From the NCBI GenBank assembly GCA_028223395.1, contig JAOIUG010000014.1, positions 1-36,878 on the forward strand: a stretch of DNA of 36,878 nucleotides. The letters are read 5' to 3'. Below the pieces are notes generated by a model. It was not told the DNA's origin. It did not search any database and worked only from the letters and a program-made list of their open reading frames with translations. Below are positions 15,004 to 23,620 of this stretch, one piece after another (the first letter of the stretch is position 1; the number at the start of each line of letters is the position of its first letter). Position numbers and translations under genes: made by a program. This DNA is from Shewanella sp. Lineage in GTDB: Bacteria; Pseudomonadota; Gammaproteobacteria; Enterobacterales; Shewanellaceae.

Positions 15004-16353
15004 TTATGCTCGTTTGCGAAAAGCGACAATCACGAAAGCGACAGCTGCGAGGATCATGCAGTACCAGGCATGGCTAACAACATCTAACGGTGACAAGCTA
15101 AAGGTTGATGCAAGTAATAACGCTTGTGCACCGTATGGAATAAGCCCTTGAATGATACATGAGAAAATATCTAAAATACTGGCCGCACGCTTTGGCGTTA
15201 CGCCATGCTTTTGCGCAAGATCTTTTGCAATGTCTCCAGTGACAACAATGGATACGGTGTTATTTGCCACACAAGTATTAGTTGCCGCGACAATACCCGC
15301 CATGCCTAGCTCTGAAGCGCGGCAGGATGCTTCACCTTTCGCTTTCGAAAAACGGCTAATCAGTCTCTCAATTTGTTTACTGATGAAAGCGAGACCTCCT
15401 TGCTGCTGCATTAATGCAGCCAAGCCGCCGACGAGCATAGATAAAATAAAGATCTCTTGCATGTTGCCAAAACCTGCGTATATATCCTGACCAAACTGGA
15501 TCACGCCATAATCCATAGTCGCAATGCCCGTACCTCCCGCCAATAAAATCCCAATAGTCAGTACGACAAAGACATTGAGCCCAGAGATGGCGAGAAATAA
15601 AATAGTGAGGTAAGGAAGCACTTTGACAAAATCGATTGCTTGAGGCGCAACACTGGTTTGTCCTTGCCCTATGAGGGTGAAGACAATTAAGGTGATAATG
15701 GAAGCCGGAATGGCAAAGATCAGGTTTTCCTTAAACTTATCTTTCATTTCGCAACCCTGCGTACGAGTGGCCGCAATTGTTGTGTCAGAAATTATTGATA
15801 GATTATCACCAAACAAAGCGCCAGAAATGACCGCGCCAGCCATAATGGCAAGATCAATATGCGCTTCGTTAGCAACGCCCAGTGCGATAGGCGCAACCGC
15901 GGCAATGGTGCCCATCGATGTTCCCATTGCCGTTGCTATAAAGGCTGCAATAACAAAAAAACCGGGCAATAGTAAATTAGATGGCACGAGTGATAAGCCG
16001 AGTGCCACGGTCGCATCTACGCCACCGGTTGCTTTTGCTACAGCGGCAAATGCCCCGGCGAGGAGATAAATCATGCACATTGCAATAATGTTTGAGTGCC
16101 CAATTCCCGCTAAAAAGGTTTCGATGGTTTGATTCAGTTTTTGCTTTGAGATAAGTATCGCAAATATTATTGCGGGTAAAATAGCAACAACACTGGGCAG
16201 TTGATAAAAAGCAAAATCTACACCTTGATGATGGAAGTAAACGCCAGCACCAATAAACAGTGTTAGAAATAAAAAAAGTGGCATTAACGCTAAAAATGAC
16301 GGTGCACTGGTGTTTGTTATGCTGTTTTGCTGGGCATTATTGGAATTTTTCAA
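15004..16353 (-). CDS. metT: NhaC-superfamily transporter, probable MetT methionine transporter
   Basis: The 449-residue product has about eleven membrane segments and the NhaC/COG1757 pattern: GTSMGTIAAVAPIALG, GAVISGALFGDNLSIISDTTIAATRTQGCEMKDKFKEN and ATNTCVANNTVSIVVTG. It could be read as a Na+/H+ antiporter. However, a MetJ operator (16503-16518) sits four bases from the -35 of its promoter, and NhaC-type proteins under methionine control have been described as MetT methionine transporters in Shewanella and other bacteria. The substrate call therefore rests on regulation plus family, not on residues. Single gene; the upstream hexosaminidase is separated by 312 bases. Confidence 0.75.
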   Translation of the reverse strand: MKNSNNAQQNSITNTSAPSFLALMPLFLFLTLFIGAGVYFHHQGVDFAFYQLPSVVAILPAIIFAILISKQKLNQTIETFLAGIGHSNIIAMCMIYLLAGAFAAVAKATGGVDATVALGLSLVPSNLLLPGFFVIAAFIATAMGTSMGTIAAVAPIALGVANEAHIDLAIMAGAVISGALFGDNLSIISDTTIAATRTQGCEMKDKFKENLIFAIPASIITLIVFTLIGQGQTSVAPQAIDFVKVLPYLTILFLAISGLNVFVVLTIGILLAGGTGIATMDYGVIQFGQDIYAGFGNMQEIFILSMLVGGLAALMQQQGGLAFISKQIERLISRFSKAKGEASCRASELGMAGIVAATNTCVANNTVSIVVTGDIAKDLAQKHGVTPKRAASILDIFSCIIQGLIPYGAQALLLASTFSLSPLDVVSHAWYCMILAAVAFVIVAFRKRA

Positions 16354-16470
16354 TGTTATCTCTCTTATTTAAAATCAGTCATTGAACCATTGTTCCTATT
16401 GCCCTCCTAGCAGGAACAAACGGTGTGTAATATTGAACAATTCACACCATGGTACACCTCAATAGTGGGC

Positions 16471-16499
16471 AGCATAGGAGATTGAAAGAGACATGTCAA
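16471..16499 (-). promoter_or_regulatory. Sigma-70 promoter of the metT-like gene
   Basis: On the minus strand TTGACA (16494-16499) is followed after exactly 17 bases by TATGCT (16471-16476). This gives a leader of roughly 110 bases before the start at 16353. Confidence 0.75.
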
Positions 16500-16502
16500 T
16501 TT

Positions 16503-16518
16503 AGACGTCTAGATGTTT
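16503..16518. promoter_or_regulatory. MetJ operator: two tandem met boxes
   Basis: AGACGTCT (perfect consensus met box) directly followed by AGATGTTT (6 of 8). MetJ binds two or more adjacent 8-bp boxes. The pair lies four bases upstream of the TTGACA -35 of the metT-like promoter, so bound MetJ plus S-adenosylmethionine should block RNA polymerase. Confidence 0.75.
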
Positions 16519-16665
16519 TTACTTCCAAAGTGAATGTTTGGTGAAAGTTGTAACAAGAATTGAGGTTTACTTGGTGGATCTCAGCAATTGCTTAACGAGC
16601 AAGGGTGAGATCCTTGAGCTGCCGGTCACAACATGCGATTTGCAGTGTGACAGAAGATGAGCTGA

Positions 16666-19248
16666 TCACTGCTGATAGCGGCTGGTACGGCTAATATGCG
16701 TACCGTGACGAGCGCGGACAGTCAGAGAGGGGGTTGGTTTTATGGGCGTGCTATACACTTGCCAAGATAAGCCGTTGTCTAGACTATATTCCAACGTTAG
16801 CCCCGGCAATTGGCTAATGACATTAACCTTGCCATTGACGATTTTCATACCGGGAATAGGAACATAAAAACTCCATTTCGCTTCATCGAGTCTTGGGTAC
16901 TCTTTTTGGGCTAAAACACTGGCAAATTGCCCCCAATGCTGTCGGTGTTTACTGTTTTTGGTTTGATCACTCGCGCCTTGATTGTCTGTTTTATGCCAAG
17001 CACGTTCGGCTAATGCGATTAAGCGAGGGAAAAGCATTTCGCCTAACTGTTGCTGCGTTCGCACGGTTTCACTCCATAAGTGCCCTTGGATCCCTGCGAT
17101 ATTTTGTTGCTTTTCAAGTTCGGGTAAAGGACGACCGACTAACGCTTCGAGATTATTAATGGGTTCGCCTGTGCGAGTAAAATCAGCGTTGGCATAAACA
17201 TCATTGGGTATAAAGTTAAATACTTTTTCAACATCGGTGTAGCGCGCTGCCCAGTATAGACCGCGCTCGTTTGGGTGTGGCTCTTGCGGGTGATCAAAAT
17301 ACAAGTGTGTCCCCATGGATAAAATAGAGTGATAACCTTCGTTTGCAAGGCGATAAGCGCGATCAGACACTCCCCATTCCCATATATTGTCCCACGCATT
17401 GGCATACACTTTATCGTTATCAAATTGCTCAATAGGAAAGGGAGTGATGCTGTCGTACATTAAGCCATCTTCCCAAGCGGCAGTGTTAAGGCCGCGTTGA
17501 GCGAGTATTTTTGCAGCGCGAGCGGTGAAGTAAGCTTTGAGATCCGCAGGTCCCTTTACACCACTGTCGGCCTGTAAATATAAGGCATCGCAAATGGGGG
17601 AAGCGGTCCAAGCGCCTTTGCCAACCTCATCACCTCCTAGGTGTAGCATTGACATTTTTAAGCCTGCTTCACGGTACATTTGCTGGAGTTCGTAGGCGAC
17701 TTTATCGATAAAGTTGTAAGCTGAGTCCATACAGACATTCACGGAGTTATCGTTAAAGTTTTGCACACTGGCATAAACAGATTTGTCATTTAAATCAGAT
17801 AGTAAAAAAGCCTCTGCAGCTTGATGTTCACCTGCGGCGGTTAATTTTTTGTACCTTAGCTCCATAGATTTAATGGCCGCTCTAGCATGGCCAGGCAAAT
17901 CTATTTCGGGAATAATTTCAACATGTCTGGTACGGGCATGCTTGAGTAGTTCAATAAACGCTTCTCGACTATAAAAACCGTTGTTTGCCGAATGCTTAAA
18001 AGGCCCTGAACCTCTGGTGGGCAGCAGGCATTTTGTTTCAGAAAGATCAAAGCAACGCTGCGCACCTAAGTCTGTTAACTCTGGCAGACCATTGATTTCA
18101 ATACGCCAAGCTTCATCTTCAGTTAAGTGGAGATGCAGTTTATTCAGCTTATATGTTGCCATGGTATCGATGAGTTTTTTAGTGGCTTCAACGCCATGAA
18201 AGTTTCGAGCCATGTCGTACATAAACCCCCGCCATGCTAAATATGGCTGATCTTCAACACGCAATTGTGGCAGGCTAAATGTTGTTTGTTGTCCGCTGGG
18301 CATGACACTGAGTAGGCTTTGGATCCCATAAAATAGGCCTGCGTTGTCAGCGCCAACAATTTGGATCGTGTCGGCACCAATGTTAAGTCGATAACTTTCG
18401 CTTGGCTGGTGTTGGTTGTTGATGCTGAGTTTAATGTAATGTTTTGTCGGTAACGGTTGATTATCGAGCGTGATTAATAGTTTACGACCTAATTTATGTT
18501 CAAGCTTTGCGAGCAGAAAATCGGCTTCAGACTTAGCAGCACCTTGATAGACTATTTGCCAATTTGACGAAAAAAGCGTACTTGCTTGGTTATCTGTCAC
18601 TTTTACAGGTGTTGGAATAATGACTCGCTGTGCATCACTGGCAGAAAGCGCGTATTGTTGCGCATTGAGATAGCGATCAAAGCGCCATGTATTAGTGGGT
18701 AATTGCCAATGATCTTTAGGTTTGTTGTATCTGAGATATTGCTCTGGAAGCAAAAAAGGTTTGATATAGGCGGCGCTATCTTCTGTGTCAGTGGCGGAGA
18801 AAACTGCTGGAATATAGCCATCTTGGGTAATAAAACTGCGGGGCATAAAATCTGAATATGAGACGGCCCAATTTGCAGCCTCATAAGGAATGTTGAGTGT
18901 ATCGCCAGCTTTTAGGCCATTAAAGCGGGCAGTGGGAGTTAGTTTATATAAATCGCCTTGAATAAATTGTATGTCAATACCATTGGACTCTTTCGTTAAA
19001 ATAGGTCGCACGACATTGGTGTAAATCGCCCAGCTCGCCTTGCCTTTGGGTAAAGACACCGAAGAGTCATTGATTAATTCTAACTGGGCTAAATGTGATT
19101 GTTGGCCATTATGAAAATTATTAACCACCTTCCAAGACCACTTGGTCTTATCAGCAAATTCGTTAAGTTCGTTTTGATCCATATCAGCAAGAACACAAAA
19201 TGAAAAAGCTGCAAATATAAGCGTTAGCGGTATTTTTACCATGTTCAC
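16666..19248 (-). CDS. Secreted beta-N-acetylhexosaminidase (GH20, chitobiase type)
   Basis: The 860-residue product has a signal peptide (cleavage near A21), an N-terminal carbohydrate-binding domain (~30-200), a GH20b domain (~205-330), the GH20 barrel (~335-750) and a C-terminal beta domain (~795-855). Catalytic D540-E541 lie in HLGGDEVGKGAW. Other active-site pieces are RGFMYDMARNFHG, LHLHLTEDEAWR, PEIDLPGHARA, AWEDG and WDNIWEWG. It should release GlcNAc from chitobiose or chitin oligomers in the periplasm or outside. The start is a GTG six bases after AGGAG; an ATG two codons later is possible. A LacI-type operator overlaps its promoter. Confidence 0.93.
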   Translation of the reverse strand: MNMVKIPLTLIFAAFSFCVLADMDQNELNEFADKTKWSWKVVNNFHNGQQSHLAQLELINDSSVSLPKGKASWAIYTNVVRPILTKESNGIDIQFIQGDLYKLTPTARFNGLKAGDTLNIPYEAANWAVSYSDFMPRSFITQDGYIPAVFSATDTEDSAAYIKPFLLPEQYLRYNKPKDHWQLPTNTWRFDRYLNAQQYALSASDAQRVIIPTPVKVTDNQASTLFSSNWQIVYQGAAKSEADFLLAKLEHKLGRKLLITLDNQPLPTKHYIKLSINNQHQPSESYRLNIGADTIQIVGADNAGLFYGIQSLLSVMPSGQQTTFSLPQLRVEDQPYLAWRGFMYDMARNFHGVEATKKLIDTMATYKLNKLHLHLTEDEAWRIEINGLPELTDLGAQRCFDLSETKCLLPTRGSGPFKHSANNGFYSREAFIELLKHARTRHVEIIPEIDLPGHARAAIKSMELRYKKLTAAGEHQAAEAFLLSDLNDKSVYASVQNFNDNSVNVCMDSAYNFIDKVAYELQQMYREAGLKMSMLHLGGDEVGKGAWTASPICDALYLQADSGVKGPADLKAYFTARAAKILAQRGLNTAAWEDGLMYDSITPFPIEQFDNDKVYANAWDNIWEWGVSDRAYRLANEGYHSILSMGTHLYFDHPQEPHPNERGLYWAARYTDVEKVFNFIPNDVYANADFTRTGEPINNLEALVGRPLPELEKQQNIAGIQGHLWSETVRTQQQLGEMLFPRLIALAERAWHKTDNQGASDQTKNSKHRQHWGQFASVLAQKEYPRLDEAKWSFYVPIPGMKIVNGKVNVISQLPGLTLEYSLDNGLSWQVYSTPIKPTPSLTVRARHGTHISRTSRYQQ

Positions 19249-19391
19249 GTCTGGCTCCTAGCAAGTGATACTGATGCTGTGTTTAATGTTTATCGGTGCG
19301 CTGTATGCGTTAACACTCTGAAACAGCAGCCTCAACGAGCATACACGATTTTTAGGTGTTAATAACATGGGTTTAACATAGGACGATGATA

Positions 19392-19420
19392 GATATATCG
19401 CTAATTGACAGCGCTGTCAA
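19392..19420 (-). promoter_or_regulatory. Hexosaminidase promoter overlapped by a LacI-type (NagR-like) operator
   Basis: TTGACAGCGCTGTCAA (19405-19420) is a perfect 16-bp palindrome with the central CG typical of LacI-family operators. On the minus strand its TTGACA is also a -35 hexamer, followed after 17 bases by TATATC (19392-19397). A bound repressor would cover the -35. The sequence resembles the NagR sites I recall from Shewanella GlcNAc genes, which fits the chitin-related gene downstream. Confidence 0.75.
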
Positions 19421-19518
19421 ATGTGTTTGTTCGCAGTAAGTTGAGATTATTAACGCACACGTTTTGTTATGAGTGAGTATGACTGGCTGGATCGGTGGTC
19501 TAAATAACTTTTTTGCTT

Positions 19519-19553
19519 AGAAAAAAGCACTAAACGTATCAGGTTTAGTGCTT
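19519..19553 (-). terminator. Terminator of the purH-purD operon
   Basis: Perfect 11-bp stem AAGCACTAAAC / GTTTAGTGCTT (19525-19535 and 19543-19553). On the minus strand it is followed by TTTT. Confidence 0.85.
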
Positions 19554-19606
19554 GATTTAGCAACGCTACTGAGTATATGCCGCTTTATTTTAGCGAGTTT
19601 AACTTG

Positions 19607-20902
19607 CTAGCTGTTTTCTCTGGCAATTGCACGGTAAGCGATGTCAGTGCGAAAGTACACGTCATCCCAATGGATGGCATCAACTAGCTTATAAGCCGCA
19701 GCTTGCGCGTCTGTTACGTTATTACCCAGTGCAGTGGCACACAGTACGCGACCACCATTGGTAACAACGTGACCTTCATTTAAATGGGTTCCTGCATGGA
19801 AGACTTTAGCATGACTATCGCCCAAATCGAGGCCACTAATGACATCATGTTTACGGTATGCATTTGGGTAGCCTCCCGCAGCAAGTACCACACCAACAGC
19901 AGCGCGAGGGTCAAACTCTGCGGTGACCTGATTAAGTTCACCGCGGGTTGACGCGAGACATAGCTCAACAAGATCTGACTTTAAGCGCATCATGATAGGC
20001 TGCGTTTCTGGATCGCCAAAACGGCAGTTATATTCCAGTACTTTTGCGCTGCCATCAGGGGCAATCATAAGGCCGGCGTAAAGGAAGCCGGTGTAAACAT
20101 TGCCTTCTGCCGCCATGCCATCGACTGTCGGGCGAATAACATGCTCAATAGTCCAATCATGCACCGCTTGAGTGACAACCGGGGCAGGTGAGTATGCGCC
20201 CATGCCTCCGGTGTTAGGACCGTTGTCGCCATTATCTCGTGCTTTATGATCTTGGCTGCTGGCCATCGCGAGGATGTTTTTACCATCAACCATCACAATA
20301 AAGCTTGCTTCTTCACCTTTGAGAAACTCTTCAATAACCACGCGAGATCCTGCTTCACCAAATAAATTACCGGCGAGCATATCTTCGATAGCGGCGTCAG
20401 CTTGTGCTTGATCCGCGGCAATAATAACGCCTTTACCGGCTGCTAGGCCGTCGGCTTTTATCACAATAGGAAAGCCAGTTGTCGCAGTGACGTCTGCAAC
20501 GTAAGCTTTAGCGGGCGCAATATCTGTAAAGTTTGAGTAAGCCGCCGTTGGGATATTGTGGCGCGCTAAAAAATCTTTAGTAAAGGCTTTGGAAGACTCT
20601 AATTGCGCAGCGCCTTGAGTTGGGCCAAATATTGGCAGGCCTGCTTCATTGAAAGCATCAACCACACCCAGTGCTAGCGGCACTTCTGGGCCGACGAGGG
20701 TCATGACGATTTTGTTGTGGGTGGCAAAGGCCACAAGTGCCGGAATGTCTTCAACGTTTATCGCCACGTTTTCAAGCTTTGGCTCTAAAGATGTACCGGC
20801 GTTGCCAGGTGCAACAAACACTTTCTCAACTTGTGTAGACTGCGCCGCTTTCCATGCTAATGCATGTTCGCGGCCACCGCCGCCAATGACAAGTACCTGC
20901 AT
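19607..20902 (-). CDS. purD: Phosphoribosylamine-glycine ligase
   Basis: The 431-residue product starts MQVLVIGGGGREHALAWKAAQS and follows the GARS ATP-grasp order: PGNAGTS, VGPEVPLALGVVD, PIVIKADGLAAGKGV (ATP loop), VIEEFLKGEEASF, SQDHKARDNGDNGPNTGGMGAYSPAP and EYNCRFGDPETQ. It makes glycinamide ribonucleotide, step two of purine synthesis. It is second in a purH-purD operon. AAAGGTGGATA lies before the ATG. The 95-base gap after purH holds an intrinsic-terminator-like hairpin, so its level may be set separately from purH. Confidence 0.97.
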   Translation of the reverse strand: MQVLVIGGGGREHALAWKAAQSTQVEKVFVAPGNAGTSLEPKLENVAINVEDIPALVAFATHNKIVMTLVGPEVPLALGVVDAFNEAGLPIFGPTQGAAQLESSKAFTKDFLARHNIPTAAYSNFTDIAPAKAYVADVTATTGFPIVIKADGLAAGKGVIIAADQAQADAAIEDMLAGNLFGEAGSRVVIEEFLKGEEASFIVMVDGKNILAMASSQDHKARDNGDNGPNTGGMGAYSPAPVVTQAVHDWTIEHVIRPTVDGMAAEGNVYTGFLYAGLMIAPDGSAKVLEYNCRFGDPETQPIMMRLKSDLVELCLASTRGELNQVTAEFDPRAAVGVVLAAGGYPNAYRKHDVISGLDLGDSHAKVFHAGTHLNEGHVVTNGGRVLCATALGNNVTDAQAAAYKLVDAIHWDDVYFRTDIAYRAIARENS

Positions 20903-20951
20903 TGTTATCCACCTTTTTTATTTTAAATGGGGTAAAAATTATTCGATTGTT

Positions 20952-20987
20952 TAAACAAAAAAAGCAGCCCTGTTAAGGCTGCTTTTT
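20952..20987 (-). terminator. Terminator-like hairpin between purH and purD
   Basis: On the minus strand: 11-bp stem AAAAAGCAGCC / GGCTGCTTTTT (20977-20987 and 20959-20969), 7-base loop, then a further run of T. It begins ten bases after the purH stop. It should partly end transcription between the two genes. Confidence 0.75.
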
Positions 20988-20997
20988 ACAATGGTGA

Positions 20998-22599
20998 TTA
21001 ATGACGGAAGTGACGCATACCGGTAAATACCATTGCCATGCCGTGCTCATCTGCAGCATTGATGATCTCTTCGTCACGAATTGAACCACCAGGCTGGATT
21101 ATACAGCTAATGCCCGCTTCTGCTGCGGCATCAATACCATCGCGAAATGGGAAGAAAGCATCAGATGCCATTACAGAATTTTGCACCTCTAAGCCTTCAT
21201 CTGCCGCTTTAATGCCTGCCACTTTAGCACTGTAAACGCGGCTCATTTGGCCAGCACCTACGCCGATAGTCATGCTGTTTTTGGCGTAAACAATGGCGTT
21301 TGATTTAACAAACTTGGCCACTTTCCAGCAAAACATCAGATCTTTCATTTCAGCAGCAGTTGGCTGACGTTTAGACACCACTTTCACATCATCAATACCA
21401 ACCATGCCTTGGTCGCGATCTTGCAGCAATAAGCCGCCATTGACGCGCTTGTAATCTAAGCTGGTGGTCTTGCTTGCCCACTGACCACACTCTAGTAGGC
21501 GTACGTTAGCTTTTGCGGCAATAATATCACGGGCCGCTTGGCTCACTGATGGGGCAATAATGACTTCCACAAACTGACGCTCAACAATGGCGCTAGCGGT
21601 GGCTGCATCTAACTGGCCATTAAAGGCGATGATGCCGCCAAACGCTGACGTTGGATCGGTTTTGAAGGCGCGATCGTATGCTTCGAGTAGATCGCGACCA
21701 ATTGCGACGCCACAAGGGTTGGCATGCTTGACGATGACACATGCTGGCTCGTCAAACTCTTTAACACACTCAAGGGCTGAATCGGTATCAGCGATATTGT
21801 TGTAAGAAAGCGCCTTACCTTGCAGCTGCACGGCTGTCGCAACAGAGGCTTCATCGAGATTGGTATCGACATAAAAAGCCGCAGTTTGATGGCTGTTCTC
21901 GCCATAGCGTAAGTCTTGCTTTTTAATCAATTGCGTATTGTAAGTGCGTGGGAACTTAGAGTCTTCGTGACACTCAGCTTTGCTTTTGCCGTGAGAATGC
22001 GCAGGCACTTTAGTACCAAAGTAGTTAGCAATCATGCCATCGTATGCGGCGGTATGTTCAAACGCTGCAATGGCTAAATCAAAGCGAGTCTCAAGCGTTG
22101 TGCTGCCGTCATTGGCTTGCATTTCAGCAATAACGCGGCCGTAATCGTTAGCATTAACAATAATAGTGGTGTCTTTATGATTTTTTGCGGTAGAGCGCAC
22201 CATCGTTGGGCCGCCAATGTCGATGTTCTCAACAGCGTCGGCTAAGGTACAACCTTCTTTAGCCACGGTTTCGGCAAATGGGTACAAGTTAACAGCAACC
22301 AAATCAATTGGGTTAATGCTGTTTTGCTCCATAACCAGCTCATCGATACCACGACGCGCTAAAATGCCACCGTGCACTTTAGGGTGCAAGGTCTTTACCC
22401 GACCGTCCATAATTTCTGGATGACCAGTGTAATCAGAGACTTCAATGACAGGCACACCATTGTCTGCCAACAGGCGGGCAGTGCCACCCGTAGAGAGTAG
22501 CTCAACACCTTGAGCATGCAGTGCTTGTGCAAACTCTAAGATTCCGGTTTTATCTGAAACGCTTAACAGCGCGCGACGAATAGGTCTGGCATTATTCAT
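20998..22599 (-). CDS. purH: Bifunctional AICAR formyltransferase/IMP cyclohydrolase
   Basis: The 533-residue product has the N-terminal cyclohydrolase domain ([47 protein letters not shown]) and the C-terminal AICAR transformylase domain ([32 protein letters not shown] with the catalytic Lys-His pair, [43 protein letters not shown]). It performs the last two steps of IMP synthesis. It is first in the operon with purD and is preceded by a structured leader of about 185 bases. Confidence 0.98.
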   Translation of the reverse strand: MNNARPIRRALLSVSDKTGILEFAQALHAQGVELLSTGGTARLLADNGVPVIEVSDYTGHPEIMDGRVKTLHPKVHGGILARRGIDELVMEQNSINPIDLVAVNLYPFAETVAKEGCTLADAVENIDIGGPTMVRSTAKNHKDTTIIVNANDYGRVIAEMQANDGSTTLETRFDLAIAAFEHTAAYDGMIANYFGTKVPAHSHGKSKAECHEDSKFPRTYNTQLIKKQDLRYGENSHQTAAFYVDTNLDEASVATAVQLQGKALSYNNIADTDSALECVKEFDEPACVIVKHANPCGVAIGRDLLEAYDRAFKTDPTSAFGGIIAFNGQLDAATASAIVERQFVEVIIAPSVSQAARDIIAAKANVRLLECGQWASKTTSLDYKRVNGGLLLQDRDQGMVGIDDVKVVSKRQPTAAEMKDLMFCWKVAKFVKSNAIVYAKNSMTIGVGAGQMSRVYSAKVAGIKAADEGLEVQNSVMASDAFFPFRDGIDAAAEAGISCIIQPGGSIRDEEIINAADEHGMAMVFTGMRHFRH

Positions 22600-22818
22600 T
22601 GTAGGTACAGGGTCCAGTAGTTATTTTAAGGATCTTTCGGAAAGCAGAGCAGTATGCGATTAACCTCGCGACACTGCTTTCCAAAACTCCCTCATACTTT
22701 AGCTGCTCGAAAGGCATGTGTGATTTTATCTAGGCGATAGGCTTAGGAGTATGTTCTCCTTTATGCGAGCAATCACCAGGCGTTATAGCAACATAAATGG
22801 CACTTTATAACGTATCAA
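22600..22818 (-). promoter_or_regulatory. purH promoter and structured leader
   Basis: On the minus strand TTGATA (22813-22818), a 17-base spacer and TATGTT (22790-22795) form a plausible promoter, giving a ~185-base leader. The leader holds two hairpins. One is a 6-bp stem (22733-22738 with 22772-22777) around AGGAG/CTCCT (22745-22749 with 22756-22760). The other is GGAAAGCAG / CTGCTTTCC (22639-22647 with 22674-22682). No known riboswitch consensus and no PurR box was recognised. Confidence 0.45.
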
Positions 22819-23035
22819 TTCTTGGCTAAAACAGCGGTTGTTCACTGTGAATTAGCTCTGTTAAAGCCCCATTATATTGTTACTAAAATCAGCACTTTCA
22901 AGTCGCTTAGGTATTTCCCCGTCACGGCGCGCGTATTTTACCGTAGTTTTCTCCTTGACGGTGTTTTTTTCTGCGCGATTTCACAATACGGTAAACAGAA
23001 CAAGCATTGATCTCATTTTTTACTCACAATAAGGC
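22819..23035. other. Rest of the divergent purH / MerR-regulator intergenic region
   Basis: The gap between purH and the regulator start at 23133 is 533 bases. This middle part shows no clear element. A 62-codon plus-strand frame at 22822-23010 has no ribosome site and no recognisable product. Confidence 0.4.
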
Positions 23036-23067
23036 TTGACCTTGGATACAGCTCCAAGGTTTATACT
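23036..23067 (+). promoter_or_regulatory. MerR-type metal-responsive promoter/operator
   Basis: TTGACC (23036-23041) and TATACT (23062-23067) are separated by 20 bases instead of 17. The spacer is filled by a perfect dyad ACCTTGGA-N6-TCCAAGGT (23039-23060). This over-long spacer with a central dyad is the mark of promoters that MerR-family activators untwist, as in zntA and copA. It drives the regulator itself and the permease behind it. Confidence 0.88.
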
Positions 23068-23132
23068 CAAGGCACTAAACAATGCCAACACGGCTATTGA
23101 CGCCGCACTGGCAGATTGACAAGGGGTGGATA

Positions 23133-23618
23133 ATGTATCGAATAGGCGAATTAGCTCAGTTATTTGAGCTTAAAACCGATACGTTAAGGTTTTACGAAAA
23201 ACATGGGTTGTTGTCACCGTCATCGAGAACTGATTCGGGTTATCGGATCTATACTCAAAGCGATGCTGAGCGCTTACGTTTTATTGTCCGCGCTAAAGGC
23301 GTGGGGTTCACATTAGCAGACATTGCAGAATTGTTGTCGATAGAACTGGATAAATCGAATTGGGCCTGCGCTGACGTCAAAGGCTTAGTGGATGACAAAT
23401 TAGCCAATGTTGAAGCTAAAATTGCTGAATTAAATCACTTTCAATTGTCTTTGCAACGTTTATCGCAAGCTTGCTGTGGTGGGCCTGAAAGCGCTGAGCA
23501 CTGCTCTATATTAGAGGCGCTAGAATCAAGCGATGACAACATAGAGCGTGAGCAGCATCAGGCGCAAAATCACGCGGCAGCTAACCAAAGTGGCCGTCAG
23601 TATTTACAGAGGAAATAG
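23133..23618 (+). CDS. MerR-family metal sensor, ZntR-like
   Basis: The 161-residue product starts MYRIGELAQLFELKTDTLRFYEKHGLL and aligns with E. coli ZntR without gaps into the metal site. The helix-turn-helix (1-~70) is followed by a dimer helix (~80-110) and the metal loop. C79, C114, C115 and C124 are kept, but ZntR His119 is Glu here (CCGGPESAEHC), with a histidine at 123 instead. An extra ~20-residue hydrophilic tail follows. ATG 23133 is chosen over the longer frame from 23082 because it matches ZntR and has AAGGGGTGG upstream. The permease start is three bases after its stop. Likely ligands are Zn, Cd, Cu or similar. Confidence 0.9.
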   Translation: MYRIGELAQLFELKTDTLRFYEKHGLLSPSSRTDSGYRIYTQSDAERLRFIVRAKGVGFTLADIAELLSIELDKSNWACADVKGLVDDKLANVEAKIAELNHFQLSLQRLSQACCGGPESAEHCSILEALESSDDNIEREQHQAQNHAAANQSGRQYLQRK

Positions 23619-23620
23619 CC

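Larger units (their letters stand above)
16354..16665. other. Intergenic region between hexosaminidase and metT-like genes
   Basis: Holds the metT promoter and MetJ operator. An inverted repeat GGATCTCA / TGAGATCC (16576-16583 and 16606-16613) with an inner TTGCT/AGCAA pair lies downstream of the hexosaminidase stop. It has no U tract on either strand, so it is only a weak terminator candidate. Confidence 0.6.
19249..19606. other. Intergenic region between purD and the hexosaminidase gene
   Basis: Both flanking genes are on the minus strand. The region contains the purD terminator (19519-19553), the hexosaminidase operator/promoter and a ~145-base leader of the hexosaminidase. No small gene was recognised. 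Confidence 0.55.

Noticed and set aside
16576..16613. Terminator of the hexosaminidase gene at the GGATCTCA inverted repeat
   Set aside because: No U tract follows on the minus strand, so intrinsic termination is not supported.
22600..22818. Known riboswitch (such as ZTP type) in the purH leader
   Set aside because: The hairpins are real, but I could not match the conserved bases of any known riboswitch, so it is reported only as a structured leader.
22822..23010. 62-codon plus-strand frame between purH and the MerR regulator
   Set aside because: No ribosome site and no recognisable domain; it overlaps the likely purH promoter side of the region.
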